Assembly (NCBI GenBank): GCA_015832175.1
Contig: WJXW01000003.1
Coordinates: forward strand, 124,001-188,000
Length of the DNA: 64,000 nucleotides
Direction of reading: 5' to 3'
Origin: Paraphaeosphaeria minitans
Lineage: Eukaryota; Ascomycota; Dothideomycetes; Pleosporales; Didymosphaeriaceae
The notes beneath the pieces were generated by a model. It did not search any database. It saw only the letters and a list, made by a program, of their open reading frames with translations, and was not told where the DNA came from. The first letter of the stretch is position 1, and each line of letters begins with the position of its first letter. Shown one piece after another: positions 22,854-33,969 of the stretch. Both the position numbers and the translations under genes were made by a program.

Positions 22854-23912
22854 ATGAAGTCAACGACAGTCCTCGGTTCCAGCATCGCCCTCATTGGCGC
22901 TGCTCGAGCTAGCCCTCTCGTTGAAGCTCGCCAGGGTTCTTTCAAATTCGAATGCAATGGCCAACAGTTCCCAAAGGTATTTTAGATTCCAACTGTGCTC
23001 TCGCTATACCAATGCCTCTTCTCCGTGATCCGTCCTGTCAATGCTTACTTTTCCGCAGCTAGCCGACTGCGACGCGCTTTTCCAAACCTTCACAGACGGC
23101 ACAAGAACGTACACCCATCCAGACGGCGGCAACATCCTCTCCATTTACCAAAGCGACCAGAGCGACTGCCAGATCGATGTCTCCTTCTGGGACCAGTCCT
23201 ACACTGTCACCGAAAACCAAATATACAACGGTATAAACGGCGTCAAATCGACCTGCTTCCCGGCTGGCACCGGTGGTGCAGCGAACGAAGTCGGCGGCCG
23301 CTTCAGCATCGCCGTCAGGAACAACCCGAACTACAACCCACCAGACAACAAGAAGCGAACTGTTGCTAGGTCTGCAGTCAAGACTATCTCCGTAACTATG
23401 GGCGAGAAAGGCTCAAGAACTGAAGTCTTCACTAAGCGTGCTGAACGCGATAATTCCTTCACGTATGGAGTACACACCACGAACGGCAAACCCGGGGACA
23501 TGAAGCACAACATCGGTGATGGCCTCCCTGGTGGCTCCACATGGGAATGGTCCTCGGAGAAGAGCGTCACTGATCACGCTTCATTTTCGACCTCTGTGTC
23601 TGCCGGTATTGAGGGCATCGTGTCGGCGTCTATTGGTACCGAAGTTTCTCATGATGAGACGTTCACGAGTGGACAGACCACGACGATCACGATCAAGTGC
23701 GATGAGTAAGTTCCTCCCACTATAAAACGATATTTAGGCAGAGGCTAAAAAGAGGCAGTAACCAATACGGACAAGTCTACTTCCAAGGCTACGCTGAGAT
23801 CTGGCAAGGCGCGTTGCTGCCGAGCGGAGACCAATTGACGGTTACGAAGCCCCAGGTCAACTCCGATGGGAGCACAGCTGGGTTCTACCAGTATGACTGC
23901 ATCTCGAAATAG
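22854..23912 (+). CDS. Secreted protein of unknown function, possible aerolysin-like C-terminal half (307 aa)
   Basis: Three exons: 22854-22976, 23059-23705 and 23759-23912. Introns of 82 and 53 nt have GT-AG ends and keep the frame (924 nt in total). The signal peptide covers about residues 1-20 (MKSTTVLGSSIALIGAARAS), followed by a possible pro-peptide end at EARQ. Six cysteines suggest three disulfides; the first is in FECNGQ and the last in YDCISK at the C-terminus. The region at about residues 205-255 is an alternating Ser/Thr-rich stretch (SFSTSVSAGIEGIVSAS, then a TTTITI strand). That pattern resembles the insertion loop of aerolysin/ETX-MTX2-type pore formers, but this is a weak resemblance, not an identified domain. 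The rest is unrecognised. The role could be an effector, an antimicrobial or a cell-wall protein. Confidence 0.75.
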
Positions 23913-25302
23913 GCCAGGACGTGTCATTTTAAAGGCCTTCGGGTATTTGTTTGGGTCTGTGGGTTTTGTTTCTGTTCCATCTGTTCACATCATCATGATT
24001 AGATTTAGCCTTTGACATACCACGCTCGCTCTTTGTTTCTAGTCAAATTGCTTTAGGGCTTCAATTCTATACTTCCGTGTTCTATGTGTTGAGCGCAGGT
24101 CATAGCGCGCATTTTGGCAGGTGATTGCTGAATCAAAAACGAACTCTTTTCATGATGGGCAGAAGAAGAAACGTTTTTGTAGGGCCTCATGAATATAACT
24201 TCAAAGAAGATACATGTTACTTCTATTTAAGACCATTGGTAGGAATAGAGGTACCGAATCGATCATTTTCTTGCTTCTTGATTCTACATCTCTAGCATTT
24301 CCGCCAGATCTCCATCAGGTCCAATGGGAAGTGTTGTTGAAAAATTCAGCCTTGTCACGTCCCTCCCCCTACTGTTATATGTATGAGGGCTGAGATAACG
24401 GCTTGTACAGCTTATCTAATGGCTACACGTCACTCTTCTTGTCTCGTCAAGCACGTGTACCTAAGTCTATATTTTAAATACCGGTTGGGGGTGATAAACC
24501 TAAGTTGAAGGCGCAAAGAGAACGAGACATACTCAGATATAACTGTTGATAATCTGTCCGAATTACGTACACAATGTCTTTTTTGGACGGGCGCGAACCT
24601 GCATCGTTGTGAGAAGGTGTTGTTCGGGCTGGTGCATAGAACACCCCTTTTTTCGCGCCCAGTCGTTGATACTACACTCTTCGGCGTCCTATTTCTCATC
24701 TACATTGCCATACAAATTTGTGGCTTAGATGTTGGTATTCATAAATGTAAAGGAAGACAGCGAGGTTCGCACGACGATAATCTGAAAGGTTTCCGGACAT
24801 TATATAGCTACAGGAGCACCCGCCCACCACAACATGCACTCCCTATCTGGCCATGTACGGACAGGGATTCGCGATGTCATACATAGAGTTCCATGAGGCG
24901 ATGTCTCACGCGTAGCTACCAGCGCACACAACTATCGAACCCCCACGGCATATTGATCGTACTGCCGGATGTAGTGTAGGCCGAGACCACAAACAACCCA
25001 AAACAAGCCCAAGAAGCATTCCCGCCATCGCACTTTGAAGGAGGACACAGTTCCAAATATAAACACATCGGAAGAAAGTCCTGCTCGTCTGCCATCGTCG
25101 GCCCTGCGTCTCTCCAAAGCAGCACCTCACACGGATGACGCGTCGTTCCGCGTCCCCGCCAGCCAGCATAAAGGACGAGAACCACTCCACTTCCAGTTGT
25201 GCACAAGCGCAGTACGGATATAAAACAATTCGCCGCTTTCAAAACGACCCCCACCCTTCGCAAAACATACCCCACTTCCGCCCCACCGCGCCCTCTTACA
25301 TC
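23913..25302. other. Intergenic, about 1.4 kb
   Basis: 3' flank of the secreted protein gene and 5' flank of the dehydrogenase gene. Overlapping short ORFs at 24430-25480 on both strands have no domain or splice support. A TATA-like atataaaac lies at about 25217-25225, some 80 bp before the dehydrogenase start. Confidence 0.5.
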
Positions 25303-26727
25303 ATGAGCACCGCACCACAGAACGGCGCAAATGTAATACCGCTGCTGGACTCCGACCACGAGTCTGGAAATACCGAAAGCCACACGCACGTAAACATGGG
25401 CGAGAAAATGAAAGCGGTGCACTACGAGGGTCCGTTCAAGGTGAGCGTGCGGGAGGTCGACGCACCGCGGATCCAGCATCCGGATGATGCGATTATTAAA
25501 GTCACGACTGCCGGTACGTTATTTGCTTGCGTTCTGAAATACCGAGTTCGTGGCTAATTGAATGCGTGTAATGTAGCGATATGCGGCTCGGACCTGCACA
25601 TGTACCAGGGACGGACAGCCGCGGAAGCAGGTTTGGTATTTGGGCACGAGAACATGGGCATTATCATTGAGACGGGCCCCGGCGTTACTATCCTGGAGAA
25701 GGGGGATCGTGTGGTGCTGCCGTTCAACGTGGCGGATGGGAGGTGTCGGAATTGCGAGGAGGGGCGGACGGCGTTTTGCACGGGGTGTGTTCACTGGATT
25801 CATGCAGGAGCACGTTGCTAACGGATGCAGTGTGAACCCCGGATTTGCGGGCGGCGCGTACGGTTATGTTGCCATGGGGCCGTACCAGGGAGGCCAGGCA
25901 CAGTACCTGCGAGTTCCGTTCGCTGACTTCAATGCGTTGAAATTGCCGAAGGGGACTGAGCATGAGGCAGACTTTGCGCTATTAGCAGACATCTTCCCCA
26001 CGGGGTGGCACGGCCTGAACCTCTCTGGATTCCAGTCGGGTGAAACCGTCGCTGTGTTCGGAGCAGGTCCTGTTGGATTGATGGCGGCGTACAGCGGGAT
26101 CCTTCGCGGCGCTAGCAAAGTATTCGTTGTGGACACTGTCCCGGAACGATTGAAGCAGGCAGAAAAGATTGGCTGCGTGCCTATCGACTTCAAAAAGAGC
26201 GATCCCGTGGAGCAGATTATCATGGCCAACGACGGAATGGTGGATCGCGCCATAGACGCGGTCGGCTACCAAGCAGTCGACGCATCTGGGGGCAAAGAAA
26301 AACCGAACATCATCCTGGACCAGCTGATTATGGTAACAAGACCTACGGGAGGACTCGGCATTCCTGGGCTCTACGTGCCCGCAGATCCTGGAGCACCTGA
26401 CGAGCATAGCAAGAAAGGCCAAATCTTGATATCTTTCGGAAAGCTCTTCGAGAAGGTGAGTCAATGAGAACTCAACAGTGAGAGATTTTTTGCTAACGCG
26501 AGCAGGGACTGTCGCTGGGAACCGGGCAATGCAACGTGAAAGCGTACAACCGATACTTGAGAGACCTCATCGTATCTGGAAAGGCAAAGCCAAGTTTCGT
26601 TGTTTCGCACGAGATTGACATCGACGATGCATCAGTCGCATATGAGAAGTTCGACAAGCGGATAGAAGGGTACACAAAGGTTCTGATACATCCAAACGGC
26701 CCGTTGGACAAGTTCAAAGCCAGCTAG
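25303..26727 (+). CDS. Zinc-dependent alcohol dehydrogenase, formaldehyde-dehydrogenase-like (421 aa)
   Basis: Four exons: 25303-25513, 25577-25784, 25831-26455 and 26506-26727, with introns of 46-63 nt; exon lengths sum to a whole number of codons. It is a medium-chain dehydrogenase with an N-terminal GroES-like domain: CGSDLH holds the catalytic zinc cysteine and GHENMG the second ligand region. Next come a reduced structural-zinc loop (CRNC...FC) and a Rossmann fold with the NAD motif VFGAGPVGLMAA. The segment VNPGFAGGAYGY and the long C-terminal part match the glutathione-independent formaldehyde dehydrogenase-like group rather than yeast Adh1. It probably oxidises an aldehyde or alcohol in the cytosol. 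An internal ATG at 25396 (MGEKMKAV) could be the start instead, removing 31 poorly conserved residues. Confidence 0.85.
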
Positions 26728-26904
26728 TTAATTCAGCGATTATTCGATGCAAGTAAACTTGAGCTACTTACGGCGACCCTCTAATCCCTCCACACTTTAC
26801 ATGACTAGCCCTGGTTCTGGAAGGGGCTGCTTTGCCTCAAGCAGCTCCAGTATTGCGTGTTGCGCGTCTGCATATTGTCGCATTATGTGATTTCTCATGT
26901 CACC

Positions 26905-27452
26905 TCAAATCGTATCCGTCTTCTCAATCACATAAGCCCTCAAAATCTTAACCTCCTCCACCGGCCTATCCTCCTTATCTGTCTTCAAAAGCCCTAGCTT
27001 CTTAACAACCTGCAGTCCATGCTTCACCCTGCCAAATATCGTGTGCTTCCCATCCAACCACGGGGTCGGCGCGAGCGTAATGAAGAACTGACTCCCATTC
27101 GTATCCGGGCCCGAGTTGGCCATGCTGAGGATGCCCGCGCCGGTGTGCTTCAGTGCGGGCGAGATCTCGTCCTCGAACTTCTCGCCGTAGATGGATGCGC
27201 CGCCGCGGCCGGTGCCCGTCGGGTCACCACCCTGAATCATGAAGTTGGGTATGATGCGGTGAAATATGAGGCCATCGAAATAGCTGCGCTGCGCGAGCGT
27301 GGAGAAGTTTGTGCAGGTTTTGGGGGCATGGGTGGTGTAGAGCTCGACGGTGATGGTGCCCTGTCCGTGGTTAATAACGCCGAAATACCCAAAAGACTTG
27401 TAGAGGCATCATAACATACAACGGTGGTCTCAAGGGCAACTTCGGTAGCCAT
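26905..27452 (-). CDS. Cyclophilin-type peptidyl-prolyl cis-trans isomerase, PPIL1-like (162 aa)
   Basis: Two exons on the minus strand: 27452-27420 and 27360-26905, with a 59-nt intron; the splice restores [11 protein letters not shown] + [13 protein letters not shown]. It is one complete cyclophilin domain. [22 protein letters not shown] carries the catalytic Arg, Phe and Gln; [23 protein letters not shown] carries the remaining active-site residues, including the cyclosporin-binding Trp. The length and lack of a signal peptide fit the PPIL1/Cyp1 group, which in other eukaryotes joins the spliceosome via SKIP/Prp45. That partner is family knowledge, not seen here. It is transcribed divergently from the zinc-finger gene at 27642. 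Confidence 0.9.
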
Positions 27453-27641
27453 TGCGCGTGCCTGTGGTGTTATACGTGCTGCAAGAGTACCGCGATGGAG
27501 CGCTGCTCCATTCCCCGCAATGGCGAAAAGGCAACTGCACCGCCACTAGGTACCTAGCGCCACAGTGGCTGCACTTCCACAAATTAATGAATCACAGCCT
27601 ATGACGAGTATTACTCTCTCACCCACACTTCGAAAACCAAT
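27453..27641. promoter_or_regulatory. Bidirectional promoter region (189 bp)
   Basis: Only 189 bp separate the start codons of the cyclophilin (-) and the TRIP4-like gene (+), so both promoters must share this stretch. No clear TATA box is seen, as is common for housekeeping genes. Confidence 0.6.
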
Positions 27642-29246
27642 ATGGCTCTCTCCACCTGGGCACTGCCGCAGCTATCGAAGCTTCTCCCGCTGGACGAGGA
27701 TTCGCTGAAGCAGATTGTCTCATACGCGGAGTCGCTCCCGAACAGGGAAGCCGCAGATCATCTCCAGAACCTACTGGGGGACAGCCCGCAGGCGCTGGAG
27801 TTCATCACATCTTTCAATGGCAGGCGGAAACCCGCAGCTTCAACTAGCACTAGCCAGCCGCAGCCATCAAACGGTTCATCAGACCTACCCAAGGCCAAGC
27901 CCGGGAGCAAGAAGAAACCTCTTAACAAGCTACCGCCACCCAGAGTACCTGAAAACCATGGCAACACCACTGGCGCGTACCTGAAGCGAGATGAAGATGA
28001 TTATATGGCTGGTGCTTCCAAACCCAAAGCGCCAAAACATAATGCCTTCGCTCTGTCCAACAAGCCAGACGCCGTTCAGGCACCCACCACATCTTCAGGC
28101 AAATCGACACCGAAGTCACGGGGCATCTCTCCAGCCCCTCCCCCTTCAAAGCTTCCGCCTTCCGCTGCCGGTCAACTGATCTCAGACACCAAATCCTCCC
28201 GCAACTCGTCACCAAAACCAAAGACCAAGGTCACTGTAGCCGGCGGCACACCCATGCACGGTGCATCCACCGCGCTGAACGACCTGGAATCTGCAATCCG
28301 CGCACTCGAGATCCAAACCAACCCCACCCTTTCCGCCGCCCAGGAGAATGCCAAGCGAAAGTGCAGTTGCATGGCCACCCGGCACCCGCTGCTCGAAGCC
28401 GCCCCGAACTGCATGAACTGTGGCAAGATCATCTGTGTCAAGGAGGGCATAGGGCCATGCACGTTCTGCGGCCAGCCCATACTCAGCGCCGGCGAGATCC
28501 AGTCGATGGTCCGCGTGCTACGTGAAGAACGCGGGAAAGAGAAGATGGCGGCGAACAACGCAGGCCAGAGACGGGCCGATGTATCTCTCGCACCACGGCC
28601 GTTTTCCACCCCTAGATCCGCGACGCCGCTGTCGTCAAATCTAGGATCGGACGTTGAGACAGAGAACGAGCGCCTGGCTAAGGCAAAGCAGCACAGAGAC
28701 AAGCTTCTCGCGTATCAAGCCCAGAACGCGCGGAGAACGCACGTCCACGATGAAGCCGCCGATTTCGAGACAACGCACGCGTGTTTGAGCCAATGGGCCA
28801 CTCCGCAGGAGCGCGCGATGCAGCTCAAGAAGCAGCAGAAGGCTCTCCGCGAGCAGGAATGGAATGCACGTCCGGAGTACGAGAAGCGGCAGGTCGTCGC
28901 CAGTCTCAACCTCGTCGACGGCAAGATCAAGAAGAAGTACGAGACGAAGCCCATGGAACGGCCGCCGACCCCCGAGAGCGACGACGAGCTGCCTAAGCCT
29001 GCTGCGCTTGGCGATTTCGGCGCGAGGACGAGCGGCGGCGGGGCATTCAGCAGGAACCCGTTGCTGGGTGGGTTGATACGGCCCATGTTCAAGACCGACA
29101 CCAAGGGGAAGGATGTCGAGGGCGAGCGCAAGCAGAGCTGGAGGAGAGTCCAGGACGACAACGACGACAACGAGCAGTGGATTCTCGACGGCGGCGTTTA
29201 CGGAGGTCGCGGCGTTGCGCAGGACGTCACACAGCAGCAGGAGTAG
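27642..29246 (+). CDS. RQT4: TRIP4/Rqt4-type zinc-finger protein (534 aa)
   Basis: Single-exon gene with a clear ATG. The N-terminus (about 1-65) is a small helical, CUE-like segment. A long Pro/Ser/Lys-rich linker follows. At about residues 240-285 is a C2HC5 zinc finger (CSC...HPLL...NCMNCGKIIC...GPCTFCG), the defining domain of TRIP4/ASC-1. Behind it are a Lys/Glu/Gln-rich helical region and an acidic tail near DNDDNEQW. In yeast the homologue Rqt4 belongs to the ribosome quality-control trigger complex with Slh1; in humans TRIP4 belongs to the ASC-1 complex. A role on stalled ribosomes is therefore likely by homology. No extra domains (such as ASCH) are visible, as in fungal members. Confidence 0.88.
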   Translation: MALSTWALPQLSKLLPLDEDSLKQIVSYAESLPNREAADHLQNLLGDSPQALEFITSFNGRRKPAASTSTSQPQPSNGSSDLPKAKPGSKKKPLNKLPPPRVPENHGNTTGAYLKRDEDDYMAGASKPKAPKHNAFALSNKPDAVQAPTTSSGKSTPKSRGISPAPPPSKLPPSAAGQLISDTKSSRNSSPKPKTKVTVAGGTPMHGASTALNDLESAIRALEIQTNPTLSAAQENAKRKCSCMATRHPLLEAAPNCMNCGKIICVKEGIGPCTFCGQPILSAGEIQSMVRVLREERGKEKMAANNAGQRRADVSLAPRPFSTPRSATPLSSNLGSDVETENERLAKAKQHRDKLLAYQAQNARRTHVHDEAADFETTHACLSQWATPQERAMQLKKQQKALREQEWNARPEYEKRQVVASLNLVDGKIKKKYETKPMERPPTPESDDELPKPAALGDFGARTSGGGAFSRNPLLGGLIRPMFKTDTKGKDVEGERKQSWRRVQDDNDDNEQWILDGGVYGGRGVAQDVTQQQE

Positions 29247-30149
29247 TGCGGATAGTGTCAATCTCCCGTCCAAGCTCATGCAATGAGCTTCTTAGATCAA
29301 TGAACGGCACCTACCTCATATATGATTGCCATCTGCACTCCCGCGACTCAACGTTTCAAAAGAGCTGACGCCGGACAAACCACCCGCGGGACTTGCCCAT
29401 CTGTCGTGAAAAGCACCTCGTGTACACAGGCACTTTCTTCATCCCGTGCCGTCTAGCGCTGCGCCCCATATCCCCGCTAATTCGACAACGTAGTAGGTAG
29501 GCAGCAGATATGCGTTGAACAGCTCAATCAGTATCCCCGACCATCTCAGCGTTAGACTGCTCCTTCTCTGCAGCTACAATCTACAATCCTCGCACGGCAT
29601 CCCGTAGGTACCATAGTTCACTTAAATACTACAGTAGCAACGGATTCCGAAAAAAAGGTGGCATACGTGAAGCGCTGTGTCCGAAGGGCGAGTTTATTTA
29701 CCGCGATATCAAAACTTCCGAGCCTGTAGTAGAGAGGCGCCCGCGTGCGGGTTGGCTGTTGGAATGCTTCCCACCTTTGCGGAAGCAGTCGAGTGTGGGA
29801 GTGTGTGTGGTGGCGAGGAGGGGAGGGGAGGTTCGTACATGGGAGGGAGATAGGGAGATTGTGGAAATGGGATGGGGGACTCTAGTCAAGGGGTGTAAGA
29901 TTGGCGTTGGCGTGTGGAGTGGGGTACCTTGAAAGTTCTTTGGTGCTCGATGTAGTGTATGTATATCTAACGTGGTTACACAAGGCCCAAACCCACTCCT
30001 TCATCCCCAATCAATGCATAAATCGCTGTGAAACAACCTCTAATCGCATCCATCACCAGATAACCGTATGCTCCGCTGAAATGCCAAACTCCCCGTGGAT
30101 AACGCCTCGACGCACAGCTCTCCTCCCTAACCTTTGGTCGCCCAGCCGA
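29247..30149. other. Intergenic, about 0.9 kb
   Basis: Tail-to-tail spacer between the TRIP4-like gene and the small protein gene at 30150. ORFs at 29698-29889 and 29901-30182 have no support. Confidence 0.5.
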
Positions 30150-30698
30150 CTACCGCTTCCTCCTCCCAAACCACTCCCTTAGCTTGCCCAGCCCGCGCCG
30201 GACATCACTGCTCGACCCCACCGCCTCCGTCACGCCAAGATCCGCAGTCAGCCTCCCGCCGTCCACGAACGTCTCGAATGTTTTGGCGCGGTCGCACATC
30301 TTCGTCTTGCCGTCCACGGGGTCGATTTGTGCGCCTGCTTTCCTGGGCGATACACTTTCGCTGGTGGGAGCAGCCTTCGCGGTGTCCTTCTTAGCAGGTG
30401 AGGATACGGGCGAAAAGGCTACTTGGTTGGAGTGCGTATCTTGGCCCTTGGAGAAGACGGCGAACATGCTGGAGGGCTGGTTGTGCGAGATGAAGGACCC
30501 GAAAGAGGGGATGGTATGAGGTCTCGTTGGGGCTAAAGTGGTGGACGTGTCCGCCGCAGGGAAGCTGGTTGTTGAGACGCGGTTTTCTCGCTTTGATGGC
30601 GGCAGTGTTTCCGGCTCCCAGGTCCCCTGGCCTGTGCTGAGGATGTGAGGTGCGTGTGGTGTATATTCAGTCGTAGAGTTCTTCATGATGGCGGCCAA
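30150..30698 (-). CDS. Hypothetical protein, low complexity with basic C-terminus (182 aa or 178 aa)
   Basis: Uninterrupted minus-strand ORF. The start is either 30698 (MAAIMKNSTT) or the second ATG at 30686. No signal peptide, membrane segment or known domain. The protein is rich in Ser, Thr and Pro. A short more ordered part near the C-terminus (about 135-182) reads CDRAKTFETFVDGGRLTADLG and ends in a tryptophan- and arginine-rich tail (REWFGRRKR). Codon use and lack of stops in a GC-balanced region argue for a gene, and the C-terminal block has the look of a conserved motif. Function unknown. Confidence 0.6.
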   Translation of the reverse strand: MAAIMKNSTTEYTPHAPHILSTGQGTWEPETLPPSKRENRVSTTSFPAADTSTTLAPTRPHTIPSFGSFISHNQPSSMFAVFSKGQDTHSNQVAFSPVSSPAKKDTAKAAPTSESVSPRKAGAQIDPVDGKTKMCDRAKTFETFVDGGRLTADLGVTEAVGSSSDVRRGLGKLREWFGRRKR

Positions 30699-32331
30699 GT
30701 GAGTGCAGAGCGGTTGGGCCGTGCGGGATTCAAGTGAATGGTTGTGTTTCTCGTGAATGCGTCAAGGCGATCGGATATTATTCAAGAAGTCTCAGGTTGG
30801 CTGGTGCTGTGTCGCAGTTGCGGGTGCAGTTGCTGGGCCGGACACGATGCTGCAGGTACAGCTGCCCCCCGCGGCGCACGCAGACGGCGCAGAGAGAAGC
30901 CCAAGTGGTGCATTTGTGACGGAAGTAATAACCGTTACTGACGTGGAGTCGATTACCGCGAAGGAAAATCTGAAGACGATGATGTAGGAAGAAAGGCCAG
31001 CCGTGGTGTCGTGCGGTGACGCAGGCGCTAGTCACGTAGGGCAAGTACAACCTTCAAAATCGTTGGACAACGAAAAGGCGTAGCCTCTATCTATCAACTA
31101 TTACACTGGATTGCGAATTGGCAAGCGGCCAGTCTGATTTTATGGAGCGTTGCATTGCATACTTCTATTTTTTTAGGGAGCGAAGTGATGTCATCGAGGG
31201 GGCTAGAACGACCCAGATGAAAAAATAGCTTATATTCAATCGTATATTAAACTGAGTAGAGAACACTTCGAAGCCAAGTTCTCAAACAAGTGATCCGTCC
31301 GATTGTTTCCCTTTACGTACAACTCATAACCGCTGACCTGATCCTCCTTAACCCCCACCATCTCACAGCTCACCTCCTACAGCCTCTTCTCACTCGCCCC
31401 ATACGCATGATCTCCTCGTCCGCAAGCCAGCTCTCGATCAGATCCTGGGGCAGAAACTTCGGTAGCCCGAGGAGGCGACGTTGACGACGTGGCTTGGAAA
31501 GGTGGGGGTTGCGGAGGCGAGGAGAGAGACATGTCGAAGACGAGGTAGTCTGGTACAACTCGAGGTAGCAATGGAACCTGTGTCAATGAAAGCGAGACTG
31601 TTCATGTGCTGTTGTGATGTTTTTCAAGGTGATTGCACATCTCCCTCCGTTCTTTATACTCTCCAAAAGTTTGAGTGGTCCCAAGTCATGATCTTGTCCG
31701 TGACATGTTCAAGTCCGAGTCAACGTAGTGAATACTCATTACCCCCGGGCTCAAGCCATTGTGGTGGAATTCCACCTAGACGTCACATCGACAACAGTGT
31801 GGCTTGGATGTAAGGATACTACGAGTCAAGGCATAGCGGCGCGACCGTACGGCCGATTTCATGGTAGGGTGCGATTTCGTGATAGGGTGGAAACCACAGC
31901 TAGGGACTGGGCCCTACGTTAAGTTAATCATTCCGATTAGTCATCATTCCGGGCCTTCCACACGACCTCCACAGAATCGTTGCGCGGTGTTCAAGACGAA
32001 ATCGCATTGTGAAAAAAAAAAGATGATGGATTGATGGATCAACGCAACCAGATCCGACGAAACAAGTGCATGTCTGGAAAGCGATACGATCCGAAAGCTC
32101 GTCAATTAAAGGTTGTATGTCCTCCAAGGCGGTACCTAAGCAATGGCCGGTAGCTCTGGCTATGCCTGTCCCAACGGAGTCGTGCTCCTGGTATCATAGA
32201 AAAATGTGTGCGCTTTTACGCCTTCTAGTCCGTCGTCGATGCGAGCGGAGTGTGGCCGGTCTACAAGGAGGGATTCAGTGCTGCTGTCAAGGGGTGGGTT
32301 GTGGAAGCGCACCTGGCATGTTCTGGGCGAT
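30699..32331. other. Intergenic, about 1.6 kb
   Basis: No confident gene. A minus-strand ORF pair at 31370-31586 has some protein-like character (a short acidic and basic tail, IESWLADEE) but no start, splice or family that I can support. An A-run (about 32010-32020) is the only simple sequence. Confidence 0.45.
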
Positions 32332-32849
32332 TCAAGGAGCCATGTTCTCCTTGTTCTGGCGCATGGGCTGGGGGCTTCCGCTGCTCTCGAGGCGGGCCTT
32401 GTCTTGGGCGGAGAAGGTGCCCTCGACGGGGGTGCGGCGCTGACTGTCTTTCCGGCGCGGCGGAGAGTTGCGGGCCTGGTGGAGGCGCTCTTCGGTCGCG
32501 CGGAGCTTTGCCTCGAGCTCCTCGAGCTCCTGTGCGTGGGTGGATACGGCTTGCTTCCTGGGGAGGGCAGCTGTCAGCGGGCGCAATGCGCAAAGGCAGG
32601 GCGGGACACGCACTTCTGATGCACGGTCTTATCGAGCAGATCGATGCCGCCGTCGAGCCGGAAGAGGTCGTCGAGCTCTGACATGAAGTTGCGGGCGATG
32701 GTCCTGGACGGGTGCTGTCAGCGGCGAGCGGCGAGCGTGAGCAGCTTGGGCAAGCTGGGCGCGAGCTCTTACGACTGGGGACGGTTGTTGGGCTTCCAGC
32801 CGGCATCAGGGTCCTCTGCGGCGGTGTGGAATGTTTCCGTCGACGACAT
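32332..32849 (-). CDS. Small coiled-coil protein of unknown function (130 aa)
   Basis: Three exons on the minus strand: 32849-32773, 32703-32614 and 32557-32332, with introns of 69 and 56 nt. Exon lengths total 393 nt and the splices join MSSTETFHTAAEDPDAGWKP through NFMSELDDLFRLDGGIDLLD to a helix. Residues about 56-90 (KKQAVSTHAQELEELEAKLRA and on) form a clear heptad coiled coil. The last 40 residues are charged and disordered. No family is recognised. The gene shows no signal peptide and is probably cytosolic or nuclear. An 8-bp tandem repeat lies about 50 bp upstream of the start. Confidence 0.7.
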
Positions 32850-32897
32850 GGTGAGGCGCGAGGTGTGTTTGTGGGGGACGGGATGATATCAAGGCCG

Positions 32898-32942
32898 CAA
32901 GGTAGCAAGGTAGCAAGGTAGCAAGGTAGCAAAGTAGCAAGG
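32898..32942. repeat. 8-bp tandem repeat (gcaaggta)n, about five copies
   Basis: Consecutive units of gcaaggta with one a-for-g change near the end, directly upstream of the gene on 32849-32332 (minus strand). Typical slippage microsatellite; copy number may vary between strains. Confidence 0.8.
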
Positions 32943-33411
32943 CGGAGTGTACAATGCAGCTTGGGTGGATGCAAGCAGCGACTATGTCAAGGGTGTTTCA
33001 AGGTGAAGAATGGGCAGGTGGACAGGCGGGGAGCAAGCATGATATGGGGTCCTTATTTCTCTGGCGGGTGGGAGTAATATTAGAAAAGGAGGCCGCTGCT
33101 CTGATCGTCCATCCATTCCGCGTTGGGAGCAAGCAGGAGGGCGATCGGGTGGAGTGCAGGCGGGACCACCTCGCCGTTCATGCGGCGGCGCAGACGTCAG
33201 CAGCACGGCGCGCGTGTCTCTCGAGTGTCACCAGCCAGTGCGCCCGTCGCTGCGCGCGTGAAGATGATCACAGGCAGTGCACAGTGTATCTAGGTACAGT
33301 AGATGGTGTAGATAGTTGGGCCAGAGCGTGCCCTTGTCCTCAGCTGGCTGCTCCCGCGCGCCGGCGTCACCACCTTGCAGGTAGCTCCAGCCGCACGTGC
33401 CCAGCAGCGCC

Positions 33412-33712
33412 TGATTCGCTCGGTTCGGGTGCGCCTTCCCTCACGTGATTAGCCTGGGCTTGGGTTTGCTTTCCTCGTCTGATTTGCTGGGTGCGCCTTC
33501 CTCTCTGTCTGCTTTGCTGGGTGCGCCTTCCTCGTCTGATTTGCCGGGCGCCGCTTCCTCGCAATTCGCCGGGCGCCGCTTCCTCGCAATTCGCCGGGCG
33601 CCGCTTCCTCGCATTCGCTGGGCGCCGCTTCCTCGCAATTCGCTGGGCGCCGCTTCCTGCTTCCTCACAGCTGATTCGCTGGGCGCAGGTGCGGCTTCCT
33701 CGCAGCCCAGCC
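33412..33712. repeat. Minisatellite of about 25-bp units upstream of the bromodomain gene
   Basis: About ten degenerate units of the type attcgc(c/t)gggcgccgcttcctcgca, best preserved at 33541-33660. Earlier copies read gggtgcgccttcctc. The array stays open on the plus strand, so the long ORF from 33445 continues through it, but the composition is unlike the downstream protein. It is more likely 5' leader than coding. Confidence 0.75.
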
Positions 33713-33969
33713 AGCCTCTCGGCGCAGAAACACCCAAACGCACCCCAACGCCTAACGCCCACGCTCACGCCCACGCCCACGCACTTTCATCAGACGCCGC
33801 GGCCTCCATCGCCCTCCGTCGTACTCCGATCCCGCCCTGCCCATGCGACGCCCGTGAATGCCCACACGCCCCCCGTACCCTCGCCCTCGCTCTCGCCGTC
33901 GCCGTGGCTCCTCTCCCGCCCTCCGCCTACCGCCCGCGCGCCCCAGACCACGCCCAGTGGTTCCGGGGG

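Noticed and set aside
24916..25479. 187-residue minus-strand ORF
   Set aside because: Antisense to the dehydrogenase start and promoter, with no domain and poor codon character; several overlapping ORFs in the same region are equally open.
28641..29279. 212-residue leucine-rich minus-strand ORF
   Set aside because: Mirror frame of the TRIP4-like gene; leucine and valine richness reflects the antisense of Lys/Glu/Gln-rich codons.
32261..32974. 237-residue Pro/Arg/Ser-rich minus-strand ORF
   Set aside because: A different frame over the spliced coiled-coil gene; the spliced model explains the region better.
33445..33969. N-terminal extension of the bromodomain protein (175 codons)
   Set aside because: It covers a minisatellite and low-complexity sequence, and family similarity begins only at 33970.
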